DNA of 64,000 nucleotides, from contig QRDG01001346.1 in NCBI GenBank assembly GCA_012064385.1, positions 210,510-274,509 of the forward strand, written 5' to 3'. Under the pieces are notes generated by a model. It was not told the DNA's origin and ran no database searches. It saw only the letters and a program-made list of their open reading frames with translations. The stretch's first letter is position 1, and every line of letters begins with the position of its first letter. Positions 34,910-46,433 of this stretch are shown piece after piece. Source of the stretch: Puccinellia tenuiflora. Lineage: Eukaryota; Streptophyta; Magnoliopsida; Poales; Poaceae. Position numbers and translations under genes: made by a program.

Positions 34910-36268
34910 TCAGGGGTAGAATTTCCGAAGGTTCTCGATGTTCCAGGCGTTGCCTTCCGGCCGGCCTTGCTCGTCCTCAAGGTACACCGCTCCGTGTTTC
35001 AGGGTGTGAGTGACTCGGAAGGGTCCTTCCCACTTGGATGACATTTTGTTCAGGCCTTCCATTTTTTGCCTCTTGCGGAGTACCAGGTCTCCGGCTTGCA
35101 GCTCCCGCGAGCGGACATTACGACTGTGGTATCGGCGGAGTCCTTGCTGGTACCGGGCTGACCGCAAGGAGGCCCGGCACCTACTCTCTTCCAGCAGGTT
35201 TATGTCATCTATCCTCCGCTCTTCTTGCGTGTTTTCATCATATGCGAGCACCCGGGGTGATCCGTACTTGAGCTCTGACGGCAGGACAGCTTCGGCTCCA
35301 TAGACAAGGAAGAAAGGTGTCTCTCCGGTGGCTCTGCTTGGTGTTGTTCTAAGGGACCATAGAACGCTTGGAAGGTGATCGATCCACTTTTTCCCTCTAT
35401 TCTCGAGCTTGTCAAAGGCTTTAGTGTTCAATCCCTTGAGGACCTTTGCGTTTGCTCGCTCCACTTGTCCGTTGCTTCTTGGGTAGGATACAGAGGCGAA
35501 ACACACTTTGGTACCGAAATCTTCGCAGAAGCAGAGGAAGGTCTTGCTTGTGAATTGAGTGCCGTTGTCAGTGATGATCCTGCTTGGTACCCCGAACCGG
35601 TAGATGATCCCCTCGATGAACTTGACTACGGCCTGGGCCGTCTGGCATGGAACTGGCATCACTTCTACCCACTTGGTGAACTCGTCGATCGCCACGAACA
35701 GGTACTCGTGTCCTCCCACAGATTTTGGCAGCTTGCCGACGATGTCCAGCCCCCAGACCGCGAACGGCCAGGAGATTGGAATTGGCTGTAGAGCTTGGGC
35801 TGGCTGATGAGTGTTACTTGCGTAGTATTGGCAGGCTTCGCATGTCTTGACTAGTTGATGTGCGTCGTGAAGTACCGTTGGCCAATAGAAACCCTGGCGG
35901 AAAACCTTCCCCGCCAAACACCTTGATGCCACGTGACTTGAGCACAAGCCTTCATGTATGTCCTTCAGCAGTTCTCGGCCTTGTTCTTGTGCTATGCATC
36001 TGAGCTTGACTCCATTTTCGCGCCGTCGGTAAAGCTCGCCGTCGATTAGGACGTAGAGGTTCGCCTGGCGGGCCACTCGCTCGGCCTCGTGGTCGTCCTC
36101 CGGAAGAGCGTGCTCCACCATGTACTTGACGATGTCCTGGGCCCAGGCTGGGTGGACCGTCTCCACCAGCAGTACCTCATGGTCAGAAGGAAGCAGAGCT
36201 TCTCCTGTCTCAGGCACTACCGGGTCTTGAACTCCTGGGCTGGCTACCCGTGTTGCTGGTGTAGAAGG
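34910..36268 (-). pseudogene. Tat integrase, C-terminal part of pol
   Basis: The frame is open from the insertion point of the inner element to a TAA at 34910. The zinc-finger region has GFYWPTVLHDAHQLVKTCEA with both cysteines, but the first histidine region reads LCSSHVASR, so one of the usual two histidines seems lost. The catalytic triad is present: WGLDIVGKL, ITDNGTQF and NGQVERAN. A C-terminal region with VLWSLRTTPSRATGETPFFL and DLVLRKRQ follows, and it ends IENLRKFYP. The protein would insert element cDNA into the genome. The frame is cut off from its N-terminal pol by the inner element. Confidence 0.85.
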
Positions 36269-36273
36269 GTCAC

Positions 36274-37770
36274 TGATGACGGAATTGATGAGAGTGTTTA
36301 TCCCTCAACTACGCCAACAAGCACTCTTGATACCCTGAAAGGAAAATAATATATGGGATAGGTTGAGCCTCCAAGTGCAGAGTATGTAGAAATGGAAGTT
36401 TTTTCCCCACGAGGGTGACTCGAGGGTTTAATATCGAACTCTCGGGGAATCAGTAGTGGGGATTTTATCTCCTTGTCCTTCTCTAGATTTCCTGCAAACA
36501 AAGTAGATTGCTTTGTGCCCTCAACCTCACCAAGTGGTTGTCAAGCACAAGGTGTAAGAATGATATTAAGATAATAATGAATGCAAACAGTAAATAAATA
36601 TGCAATGGTGGTAAGTAGTAATGCAAGGATGATAGTAATGATTATGGATGATATTTTTGGGGTTTTTATATGTGTATGCAATGAATAAAAGTGTTTTTGT
36701 ATTTTCTTATTTTAAAATGGCTGAATGTAGAAAATGCTTAAAAGTGGTTGGAAAGTTGTTTCTTATGATTAAAAATGAACCGGGGTTCATGGTTTCACAC
36801 ATGCACTCTCTCCTTAATATAGTGTGGAAAATAAGTAGACATAGGATTAACATATGAGATTGCAAACAAGTTTAATGACATGTTACTAATTATATGGGCA
36901 TCACATCCTAACATAGAGACCTTTTTGATTATTAGTCTCACTTATACTCCACTAAGATGCGAACTAAATCATAACACCTCAGTAATTAAGATGACTCAGA
37001 GTATAGCCTTAAGATTAATGACATGAAGTGAAAATAAGAACATGCTGGATCTAGTCATAGGTAGAGGCTTGTCACTCCTCATACCTTGCAACATGGTATT
37101 TTGGTTTATCCCTAGTGAGGCAACAAAGTAAGGTAAACACCCAATGGATCGCGATATTAAGTTGTCAGCTTATCACATCACCACCCCCGTTACTCCAACT
37201 AATGCACACGTTCCCCCTCACACGCTCTCATAAACATGCTTGATCAAAACAAGGATACAAGAACGGGGTACATAATATGCATCTACTTTCATAACTGAAA
37301 TAAACATTGCAATCTCAACATATATTAACTCATAAAAAGATCCACCACAAAGGTAATACAACGATGACCGTAATCATGTTCAGCAGCTCATACGGTGCTA
37401 ATTAGTGAAGCTCAAGAGAGAGAGAGATACATATGCTACTTCCACAAACCCATAGTCCAGAGGTGGACTACTCCCTCTTCATCATGGAGACGGTGGAGAT
37501 GTCGATGGAGAAGAAGGAGACCTCTCCGGCCTTCCAAAATAATGATCCCCGTAAATTTGCAGGTCATTATGACGTCTTTAAGGCCCTGCAATAAATAAGG
37601 AAAGAAATAGGGGTTTTCTGCCTGCGCAGGATTAATTCCATAAAAAGGGGAAATCATTATTAATTACCAAAAATCATTAAATAACAGTAATATACCCCTT
37701 ATATGATGCAAATATGAATGGAAAACAAGTGTTATAGTGCAAAGTTCATGTATGCATTTTACATGCATCA
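36274..37770 (-). repeat. 3' LTR of the inner element, with a 278-bp internal deletion
   Basis: It is collinear with the right LTR except that 42830-43107 of that copy is missing at 37530. The deleted piece contains the TATA box and the region upstream of it. Confidence 0.88.
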
Positions 37771-40141
37771 ACATCCCCCAGCTTAACTCATGCTCGTCCT
37801 CGAGTATGAAAGTGATAAAACTAACATGAACTTTGCAACATAATAGCAACATGGATATAAAAGATGATTGCTACTGCTACATAAAATCAAATGATTCATT
37901 AATTCAAAGAAGTAGCAATATGCAAATAGCTTATAAAGTGATATCAAGTATTCAATGCAAGGATGTTCAATGATAGTTCACAAAGTGTAACATAAAAGAT
38001 AGTAATATGGACGTTCTTACTTTTGCATACTTGTGGTCCATAGAGTGTAGATGAAAATCTGAATATAAAAGGTGGACACTTTGGAAAAGATGTATAAATG
38101 AGTAGAGCTAAACATGCATAAGTTTCATCTATCCTCCAAACTATTCTACTTAAGTTATTGATTGCAATGGTAATACTTGGTGTCAAGCTCTCATTCCCCT
38201 ATCATAGCATCTTGAATGATTAAAGTTAATTGTGAAAGCAGATATGAGTAGTGGCCTTGATAAAGTAAAGGTTAGATGTCTCATGCCCCTTGAATACAAG
38301 TACCTACACCATGATTACTCAACTTGGGAAACAAAGCAAGTTTAAGTTATCTATCATTGTAAGTAATAATGGTATCATCAAGAGTCTCAACGGGGGTACC
38401 TCTTGTCCCATGATATGGATCAAGCCCACATCAAAACAACAAGACAAACAAACATAATGAACAACCTCAACACCCTTTTTATTTACCACTTGATATAGCT
38501 TTTTATTGTAGGGTGTATCACAGAAAGGTCAAAATAGCATGTAAGTAAATTTCCACCATGAATGATGCATGGCTTAGATTAGCGGCCCAGGTTTCTCTCT
38601 AACCATTTATACAAACTCATTTAAACTTACTCTATTTCCACATTATTTCACCATGATAGGCATCCATAAATAAAAGTACATGATATCAACTAAATAAAAT
38701 GATGGAACATGTTGAAAGCTTTGCATGTGACAGCACATATGGGCTAACTCCCAACCTTAAACACTTATCAAGCCACTATCATCATAATATTAATCACAAT
38801 GGTTCATGTTTATTAAATGCAATAAAAATAAAGTGTGCATCAAGTTCGCGAGAGCTTTTTAACCAACTTTTCCCATTACAATAAATAACATAATCATTTT
38901 CATTTAGAGGTATAGATAACACAAATAACATGGTAAACATACTTGGAATAGCATAAAGCTAATAGGTAGTTATGGTGGACTCACTGGAAAAACTTTGGTT
39001 GAAGGTGTTGGAAACAAGTTTTTACTTGTTGGAATATTTGGGCTAGCAAAAGGGAGAAAGATGACCATCTAGATGCATGCATGAGTGTCCATAGAACTAA
39101 CTAATTCATGTCAAACAAGGTGAAATAACATACAGCATCAAAACATGAATAAAAGATAGCTCATGATAAAGCATTTGCAAATTATTACTCATAAAGAAAC
39201 TCATGAATCATGCAACTATATGTGTTATTAAAAATCAACTTAGACATCCCTTTTCCCGATACAACAAAAGCATGCAAGATATTTCAACCCATATTTCCAG
39301 TAACTTTCTCATATATAAATGATAGTGTGGTGGTCTCACAAAATAAAAATCAAAGCAAAAACAAACAAAAAGACGCTCCAAGTTTATGCGATAAAGTGTT
39401 TCAAATGAAAAACAGAAGTTAGACGTGTGCAAACCGAGAGTATGTTGGTTCAGTGGGGATGTTCTCCACATCCCCAAGATTATGGTTTTCACCATCCTTG
39501 GATAACTCATGGTGCATCTCCTCCAATCCCTGTGAAAAAACTTCAAAACACTGTTTCTCCTATTTCTTTTCTGTGGGGTGATATTAGTAGAGATCAACAA
39601 ATAGGCTTCTTGCTGCATATAATCCATGGACTAAAATTCATATAAATGATCAGAGAGTGCATAATGTTGTATGCCTACTCATAAACTCAATTGGATCAAA
39701 AAGATTCAACTCAAAAGTTCAAACTATGCATAAAACAATATGGGACAGAATCTGTCCAGAAAAACAGCAAAAGCAAAACGTATTTTTCTGTCCTACTTAA
39801 ACTCATCGAAAAATTCTGAAAAAATTCAGGCATACAGAGAATGAAAAGTTACAGTTACAGTTACAGCTAAAATCTCAGCTCAATCGGAGTTACAGAATAA
39901 AAATGAAAAATCAAACCGTGCACAGACTTCGTGCAGGAATAAAATCTCCGAACAGAAATAGCAACGTTTTCAAACAAAATAGGTAAAACTTGGCACTTTA
40001 TTAAAAATTCCAGAAACTAAGCTAAGAAAACAATCTCTTGTTACAGTAAGAGGACACAAACAAAATCCAAATAAAAACAACCGGGTTGCCTTGTAAAGCG
40101 CTTTCTTTATAGCCATATAGCTAGGCTTACTTACTTGTTGT
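37771..40141 (-). other. Non-coding interior of the inner element
   Basis: AT-rich sequence without long ORFs. The minus strand just before the 3' LTR is TTAAGCTGGGGGATGT, a good polypurine tract. I see no decayed pol motifs. Confidence 0.55.
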
Positions 40142-40375
40142 TTACCGAAGATGAAGCTCATGAGGGAGCTTAAAAGTTGTGCCCTTCTTCCTTGGGAAGT
40201 GTTCCATGCATTTCTTATGTGGAAACTGAAACTTCACATTCCCTTCCTTTGAATCAATAATAGCCCCTGTGGTACGAAGAAAAGGTCTTCCAAGAATAAT
40301 AGGACTAGAGGTTTTATTCTCCGTATCCATGATTAGAAAATCCACAGGTACAAAAGTCATATGTAACTCTACCAT
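40142..40375 (-). pseudogene. Inner element protease, C-terminal part
   Basis: VDFLIMDTENKTSSPIILGR and PFLRTTGAIIDSKEGNVKF match the end of Athila-type aspartic proteases (ILGRPFL). It lies in a different frame from the upstream gag-protease frame, so a frameshift lies between 40375 and 40450. The frame ends near the end of the protease and no RT follows. Confidence 0.7.
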
Positions 40376-40392
40376 AACATCACTTACTTTTC

Positions 40393-41244
40393 CTAAAGCA
40401 CGTTTAATGGTATTATCAGCAAGTGCAAGTTCAACAGAGCATTTTCAAGATTCTTTAATTCAAGTACTTCATATAATTCTTTAGATAAAATAGAGACACT
40501 AGATCCTAGATCAAGTATGGCATGGTGTGTCTCTTTTCCAATAGTTACTAGCACCTTGGGGATCCATATATCCCCAAGCTTATGTGGTATCATAGCTTCT
40601 TGATTGTATCTAGCAATTTTTTCTTTCAAGACATGATTAGCAATACAGGAACCAAAACCAGATTGGTTAACATCAATAGAAGGATGACTTGCAAATTTTT
40701 GTAAGATAGATATTAATTCATGCAAGGTACAATTCTCTAAATCAAGCAAAGGATCTTTAACTTTCTTTTCCTTTTTGACCCAAACTTGTTTTTTAACAGG
40801 GGGTACTTCCTCACTTCTAGTTTCTTGCTCATTGTCCATAGAATTGGTCAGTTTGTTTTTATGTAGCCAATCTTTAAAAGACGGACAATTTTTTCTAATG
40901 AAAGCTTCTTTCAGATCATTCCAAGTTTTAATGCTATCAGTAGGTAATGAATGCAGCCACTCCTTAGCTTTTCCTCTAAGTGAGAAAGGAAATAATTTCA
41001 GTTTTAGAACATCACTTTCAACATTCTTAAAATTTTTCATGTCACAGAGTTCAACAAAATCATGAAGATGCGTAGAGGCATCCTCCACAGCACTACCACC
41101 AAATTGCTGACTAGTTATCAAGTTCAACAAACTAGGACTTACTTCATAGCTATCAGCTTGTATCTCAGGTGTGGTAATAGGTTTAGCAATAAATTGATCA
41201 TTTGGAGTATTTGTGTAGTCACACAACTTAGTCCTATCACCCAT
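40393..41244 (-). pseudogene. Inner element gag with start of protease
   Basis: The frame starts MGDRTKLCDYTNTPNDQFIA. LFPFSLRGKAKEWLHSLPTD near residue 85 is the gag capsid signature. A basic linker (PPVKKQVWVKKEKKVKDPLL) follows, then HHAILDLGSSVSILSKELYE, the protease active-site region with D-L-G-S. No CCHC knuckle is seen. The last 15 codons are probably out of frame because the protease continues in another frame at 40375. The product would build the particle for a non-autonomous element. Confidence 0.75.
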
Positions 41245-41542
41245 TTTAGCAAGTTTTTATGTGTTTTTAATTTTTATGCAAAACTGAAAATAAAATGACA
41301 CTAAATAATGCAAACCGAATTAACTAATGCAAAACAAAATGCAAAACTGAAAATAAAAAAATGCAAACCGAAATCTAAAAATGATATGCACGACAATAAC
41401 AAAAAAAATGCTTGAAGGTAAAGATGGACAAGATGATGCTCACGTAGGTGCAACCTCCCCAAGCTTAGGTAGGTTTTAGCACAAGTTGGTGATGAAGTTG
41501 ACTTTGTTGTGATATCCTTGGATAAAACCTTCCAGCTATGAT

Positions 41543-41560
41543 TCCCCGGCAACGGCGCCA
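41543..41560 (-). other. Primer-binding site of the inner element
   Basis: The minus strand reads TGGCGCCGTTGCCGGGGA, identical to the PBS of the outer Athila-type element. It is 11 bases from the LTR end. Confidence 0.88.
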
Positions 41561-41571
41561 GAAAAAACACG

Positions 41572-43346
41572 TGATGACGAAATTGATGAGAGTGTTTCTC
41601 CCTCAACTACGCCAACAAGCACTCTTGATACCCTGAAAGGAAAATAATATATGGGATAGGTTGAGAATCCAAGTGCAGAGTATGTAGAAATGGAAGTTTT
41701 CTCCCCACGAGGGTGACTCGAGGGTTTAATATCGAACTCTCGGGGAATCAGTAGTGGGGATTTTATCTCCTTGTCCTTCTCTAGATTTCCTGCAAACAAA
41801 GTAGATTGCTTTGTGCCCTCAACCTCACCAAGTGGTTGTCAAGCACAAGGTGTGAGAATGATATTAAGATAATAATGAATGCAAAACAGTAAATAAATAT
41901 GCAATGGTGGTAAGTAGTAATGCAAGGATGATAGTAATGATGATGGATGATATTTTGGGGTTTTTTTATATGTGTATGCAATGAATAAAAGTGTTTTTTT
42001 ATTTTCTGATTTTAAATGGCTGAATGTAGAAAATGCTTAAAAGTGGTTGGAAAGTTGTTTCTTATGATTAAAAATGGACCGGATTCATGGTTTCACACAT
42101 GCACTCTCTCCTTAATATAGTGTGGCAAATGAGTAGACATAGGATTAACATATGAGATTGCAAACAAGTTTAATGACATGTTACTAACTATATGGGCATC
42201 ACGTCCTAACATAGAGACCTTTTTGATTATTAGTCTCACTTATACTCCACCAAGATGCGAACTAAATCATAACACCTCAGTAATTAAGATGACTCGGAGT
42301 ATAGCCTTAAGATTAATGACATGAAGTGAAAATAAGAACATGCTGAATCTAGTCATAGGTAGAGGCCTTGTCACTCCTCATACCTTGCAACATGGTATTT
42401 TGGTTTATCCATAGTGAGGCAACAAAGTAAGGTAAACACCCAATGGATCGCGATATTAAGTTGTCAGCTTATCACATCACCACCCCCGTTACTCCAACTA
42501 ATGCACACGTTCCCCCTCACACGCTCTCATAAACATGCTTGATCAAAACAAGGATACAAGAACGGGGTACATAATATGCATCTACTTTCATAACTAAAAT
42601 AAACATTGCAATCTCAACATATATTAACTCATAAAAAGATCCACCACAAAGGTAATACAACGATGACCATAATCATGTTCAGCAGCTCATACGGTGCTAA
42701 TTAGTGAAGCTCAAGAGAGAGAGAGATACATATGCTACTTCCACAAACCCATAGTCCAGAGGTGGACTACTCCCTCTTCATCATGGAGACAGTGGAGATG
42801 TCGATGGAGAAGAAGGAGACCTCTCCGGCAGCGCTCCGCCGGAGTTTCCCCCCTCCAATCTGCAGCCTCCTGGTCTCTGTTTCTTGTTTCTCTCGTGTGG
42901 CGGCTCCCTCTCCGAAAAACGTCGGGGGGCTCTTTATATAGGCGTTTTTAGATCACGAGGATGCTTCAGGGCAAAGGATCGACGCAAACGGGGCCACGGG
43001 GGACAAAAGAGGTGGGCCCACGCGGCCCCTGTACCTGGCCGCGTGGGGCACCCCCTTTTGCCCCTCCGTCCTCCGTTCGCTTGCTTCTTTCGCTCCTAGG
43101 TCTTCCTCCTTCCAAAATAATGATCCCCGTAAATTTGCAGCTCATTATGACGTCGTTAAGGCCCTGAAATAAATAAGGAAAGAAATAGGGGTTTTCTGCC
43201 TACGCAAGATTAATTCCATAAAAAGGGGAAATCATTATTAATTACCAAATCATTAAATAACAGTAATATACCCCTTATATGATGCAAATATGAATGGAAA
43301 ACAAGTGTTATAGTGCAAAGTTCATGTATGCATTTTACATGCATTA
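41572..43346 (-). repeat. 5' LTR of the inner element
   Basis: 1775 bp. A TATA box (minus strand CCTATATAAAGA) lies at 42942-42931. A CCCACGCGGCC...GGCCGCGTGGG hairpin at 43017-43047 lies upstream of it. The outer terminus reads TAATGC in place of TGATGC on the minus strand. Confidence 0.88.
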
Positions 43347-43351
43347 GTCGC

Positions 43352-43967
43352 CAGCCCCCTTTGTTGCTGACGAGCTTGATTTTAGCCTCTCGGAAGAGAC
43401 TGACGGTTGCCTGAGTACCTCGATGTAGATCCCGGGAGGTACGGGCTCCCGCTTGGACGCTAGCTGTGATAGCTCGTCCGCAGATGTGTTCTCCTCCCGC
43501 GGCACGTAGTCAGCTCTGAAGCTACTTAAACGCCGCTGGAGTTTCGACACTTCTTCGACGTACGGCGCCATCTGGGGACAGTCGTACTCCTTGTTGACTT
43601 GCTTGACGACTAGCTGAGAGTCGCCCTTGACGATGATTTTGCCCATGCCAAGTCCGATGGCCGCACGGAGCCTCGTGAGCAGACCCTCGTACTCCATCGT
43701 GTTGTTGGAGATGTTCCCTTGGTACTGCACTTGGACGACGTACCTCAGGCGATCTCCGGTTGGCGAAGTGAGGACGACCCCGGCACCTCCTCGCCCCTTG
43801 GTGTAGGAGCCGTCGAAGTGCATGGTCCAGGTGTTGGGATCCTCCTTCCCGGGGAGGCTGGTTTCCTCCTCGGGGCCGTCGAACGCGGTCTCGGTCCACT
43901 CGGCTGTTAAGTCAGCCAGGGCTTGGCTCTTGATGTTGTCCGTGTGCTCGAACTTGAGCCCAAAGCC
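43352..43967 (-). pseudogene. Tat second RNase H (archaeal type)
   Basis: MHFDGSYTKGRGGAGVVLTS, NTMEYEGLLTRLRAAIGLGM, IIVKGDSQLVVKQVNKEYDC and REENTSADELSQLA give the D-E-D-D pattern of an RNase H fold that is additional to the one next to RT. This extra domain is a hallmark of the Tat lineage. The frame is continuous with the upstream RNase H after a TAA at 43970-43968 and is cut at 43351 by the inner element. Confidence 0.82.
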
Positions 43968-45524
43968 TTAGAGTTCCATGGCCCACGCCGAGATGCGCCT
44001 AGTGGCCAGCGGGTTCTCCAGAGGGCTTCTCAGGTTGTACTTGGACACCACCGTGATTTGGTGCCCCTCGAAGTATGGCCTCATTTTGCGGGAAGCGATG
44101 AGGATTGCTAGTAGCAGCTTCTGCATCATGGGATACCGCTCCCAGGCATCACGCAGCACCGAGCTGATGAAGTAGATCGGGAGCTGCACCTTGCGGGTCG
44201 CCGACCCTTTGGCGTGTTCGATGTCGTCCGTGTCCTCGGCGCCCTGGGGTGTTGTCGGAGTAGCCCCCAGCTGCGTCGCCTCAGAGTGTGCGCCTTCGTC
44301 CTCAGCACGGGGTTCGATGATGATGGGAGGGGTCGGGGTGCAGGGGTCTTCGAACCCTTGGGCACCCGGCTGCCCCTTCTTGCTTGATTGCCCCGGGAAC
44401 GGATCCCCGGGAAGCTTGCCCTTGGTCAACCTCTTTGGAGGTGCATCGCGCTCAGCCACCAGAACGGCGTTGATCACCTGGTTGGTGCCGCAATGTACAG
44501 CAGCAGAGGCTCCTTCTCCCTTGGGGCCACGAGGATGGGCGGCGAGGCGAGGTAGCTTTTGAGCGACTGAAGAGCTTCCTCGGCCTCGGGGGTCCACTCC
44601 ACGGGGCCAGATTTCTTGAGCAACTTGAAGAACGGCAAAGCCCGCTGCCCAAGCCTTGAGATGGAATGCCCGAGTGCCGTGATGCACCCGTTGAGGCGCT
44701 GCACGTCCTTGACCCGCTGGGGTGCTTCCATTCGCTCGATGGCCTTGATCTTGTCTGGATTCGCCTCGATCCCCGGTGGGAGATCAGGAAACCCAGCAGC
44801 TTGCCTGACGGGACCCCGAATACGCACTTCTCGGGGTTGAGCTTGAAGTTGACCCGGCGAAGGTTGCCGAACGTCTCGTGCAAGTCCTGGACGAGGGAGT
44901 CCTGGTATCTCGTCTTGACCACGATGTTGTCGATGTACGCTTCCACGTTGCGGCCCAGCTGAGGCCCTAGGCACGCGTGCATCGCGCGCTGGAAGGTAGC
45001 GCCGGCGTTCCGGAGGCCGAAAGGCATCCGGGTGTAGCAGTAGCAGCCCTTGGGGGTGATGAAGGCCGTCTTCTCCCGGTCCTCGACCACCATCAGGATC
45101 TGGTGATACCCGGAGAAGGCATCCAGGAAACACAGCGACTCGCAGCCGGCCGTGGAATCCACGATCTGGTCGATGCGCGGCAGAGGGAACGGGTCCTTGG
45201 GGCAGGCCTTGTTCAGGTCTGTGAAGTCGATGTAGAGTCGCAGCTTGGAGGTCATCGGCTTCGGTACCACCACAGGTTTGCCACCCAAGTGGGATGAGGC
45301 ACCACCTTGATGACGCCAGCTTCCAATAGCTTGCTGGTCTCGGAGATGATGAACGCCAACTTCTCCTTGCTCTGCTTTCGCAGAACCTGCTTCACGGGGC
45401 GGGCGTCCGCTTTTATCGCCAGTTTGTGCTCGATCACCTCCCTTGGTACGCCGGGTAACCCCGATGCTTCCCAGGCGAAGACATCAGAGTTCTCCCGAAG
45501 GAAGGTGACGAGCGTGCTTTCCTA
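43968..45524 (-). pseudogene. Tat RT and first RNase H (broken)
   Basis: After a TAG at 45524-45522 the frame reads ESTLVTFLRENSDVFAWEAS and shifts near 45280 into LRLYIDFTDLNKACPKDPFP. Further RT motifs are LCFLDAFSGYHQILM and RMPFGLRNAGATFQRAMHAC. The catalytic box reads AYIDNIVVKT, so the second Asp of YxDD is replaced by Asn. A second frameshift falls near 44770 (the reading resumes as IEANPDKIKAIERMEAPQRV in another frame) and at least one more near 44470. The RNase H region continues with VQLPIYFISSVLRDAWERYP and ends at TAA 43968. These lesions would inactivate RT. Confidence 0.82.
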
Positions 45525-46433
45525 TTTGTCGGAGAGGTGGGCGCCGATGGTGACGGTGCGAGAGCCGTCTCCCATCAGTGCCACCTTCTTGGTCAAATTC
45601 GGGTCGCCGTGGAATGGTGCCTGCTTGGAGGCCACCGGCACCGGCGCCGAGCCCCCAGGGTACCCTCCGTCCCCGGAGAGAGCATCGACACCAGTGTCCG
45701 GCACGCCTTGGCGGGTGTCCGCCATTGTAGCCACCGTCTGGTTCAACTTCTGGACGCAGTAGATGGCGTCGTCGACGTCAGCCTTGACCTTGATCATGCC
45801 CCAAGCCGCCGGGATCTTCATCATGTTGTAGGCGAAGTGGGAGACGGCCATGAACTTGGCCAGTGCTGTGCGACCAAGTATGCCGTTGTAGGGGAGCGGC
45901 GTGTCGGCGATGTCGTAGACGATTTCCTCGATGTGGAAGTTCTCCGTGCCACCAAAGGTAACCGGGAGAGAGATCTTCCCCAGAGGCCGAGTGATGCTCC
46001 CGTTCACACCTTGGAAAACGCCAGTGTCTTGCAGGCGAGAAAAAGGGATTTGCATAGTGGCCAGAACCTTGGCCGTTAGCAAGTTGAGGCTGGAGCCTCC
46101 GTCAACCAGTATTTTCGTGACCTTGAAGTTGTGGATGATGGGTGACACTATCAAAGGCAGTGTCCCTACCCCGACGGTGCTGTCAGGGTGATCTCCCGGG
46201 TCGAAGGCGATGACCTGGTTGGACCACTCCAGGGGCTTCAGCGGTGCCGAGGCAACCGCGTTCAGCTCCCGGATGAGCCTCTTGCCGGCGCTGTTGGAGG
46301 GAGGCAGGGAGGCTCCCCCGTGGATGCACCCGACGACGCCGTTGACCTCTTGGAACTGCCCGTTGCCACCACCTTGAGGAACCGGAGCATCACCGTTGCC
46401 GGCGAGCTCCGGGTTGTTCGGCCCGCGTCCGCC
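45522..46433 (-). pseudogene. Tat protease region
   Basis: LVDGGSSLNLLTAKVLATMQ is the aspartic protease active site (D-G-G-S) and NGILGRTALAKFMAVSHFAY its C-terminal signature. The frame is the same as that of gag, from which a single TAA (46436-46434) separates it. It ends at the TAG discussed as a possible conserved stop. Confidence 0.8.

Larger units (their letters stand above)
36274..43346 (-). mobile_element. Gag-only Athila-like element nested in the Tat element
   Basis: LTRs at 36274-37770 and 41572-43346 are flanked by GTCAC (36269-36273) and GTCGC (43347-43351), a 5-base target duplication with one change. The minus strand gives PBS (41560-41543), gag with a protease start, then 2.4 kb without coding capacity, then a purine tract and the 3' LTR. 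No RT, RNase H or integrase is present, so it is non-autonomous. It split the Tat pol gene between the second RNase H and the integrase. Confidence 0.9.
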
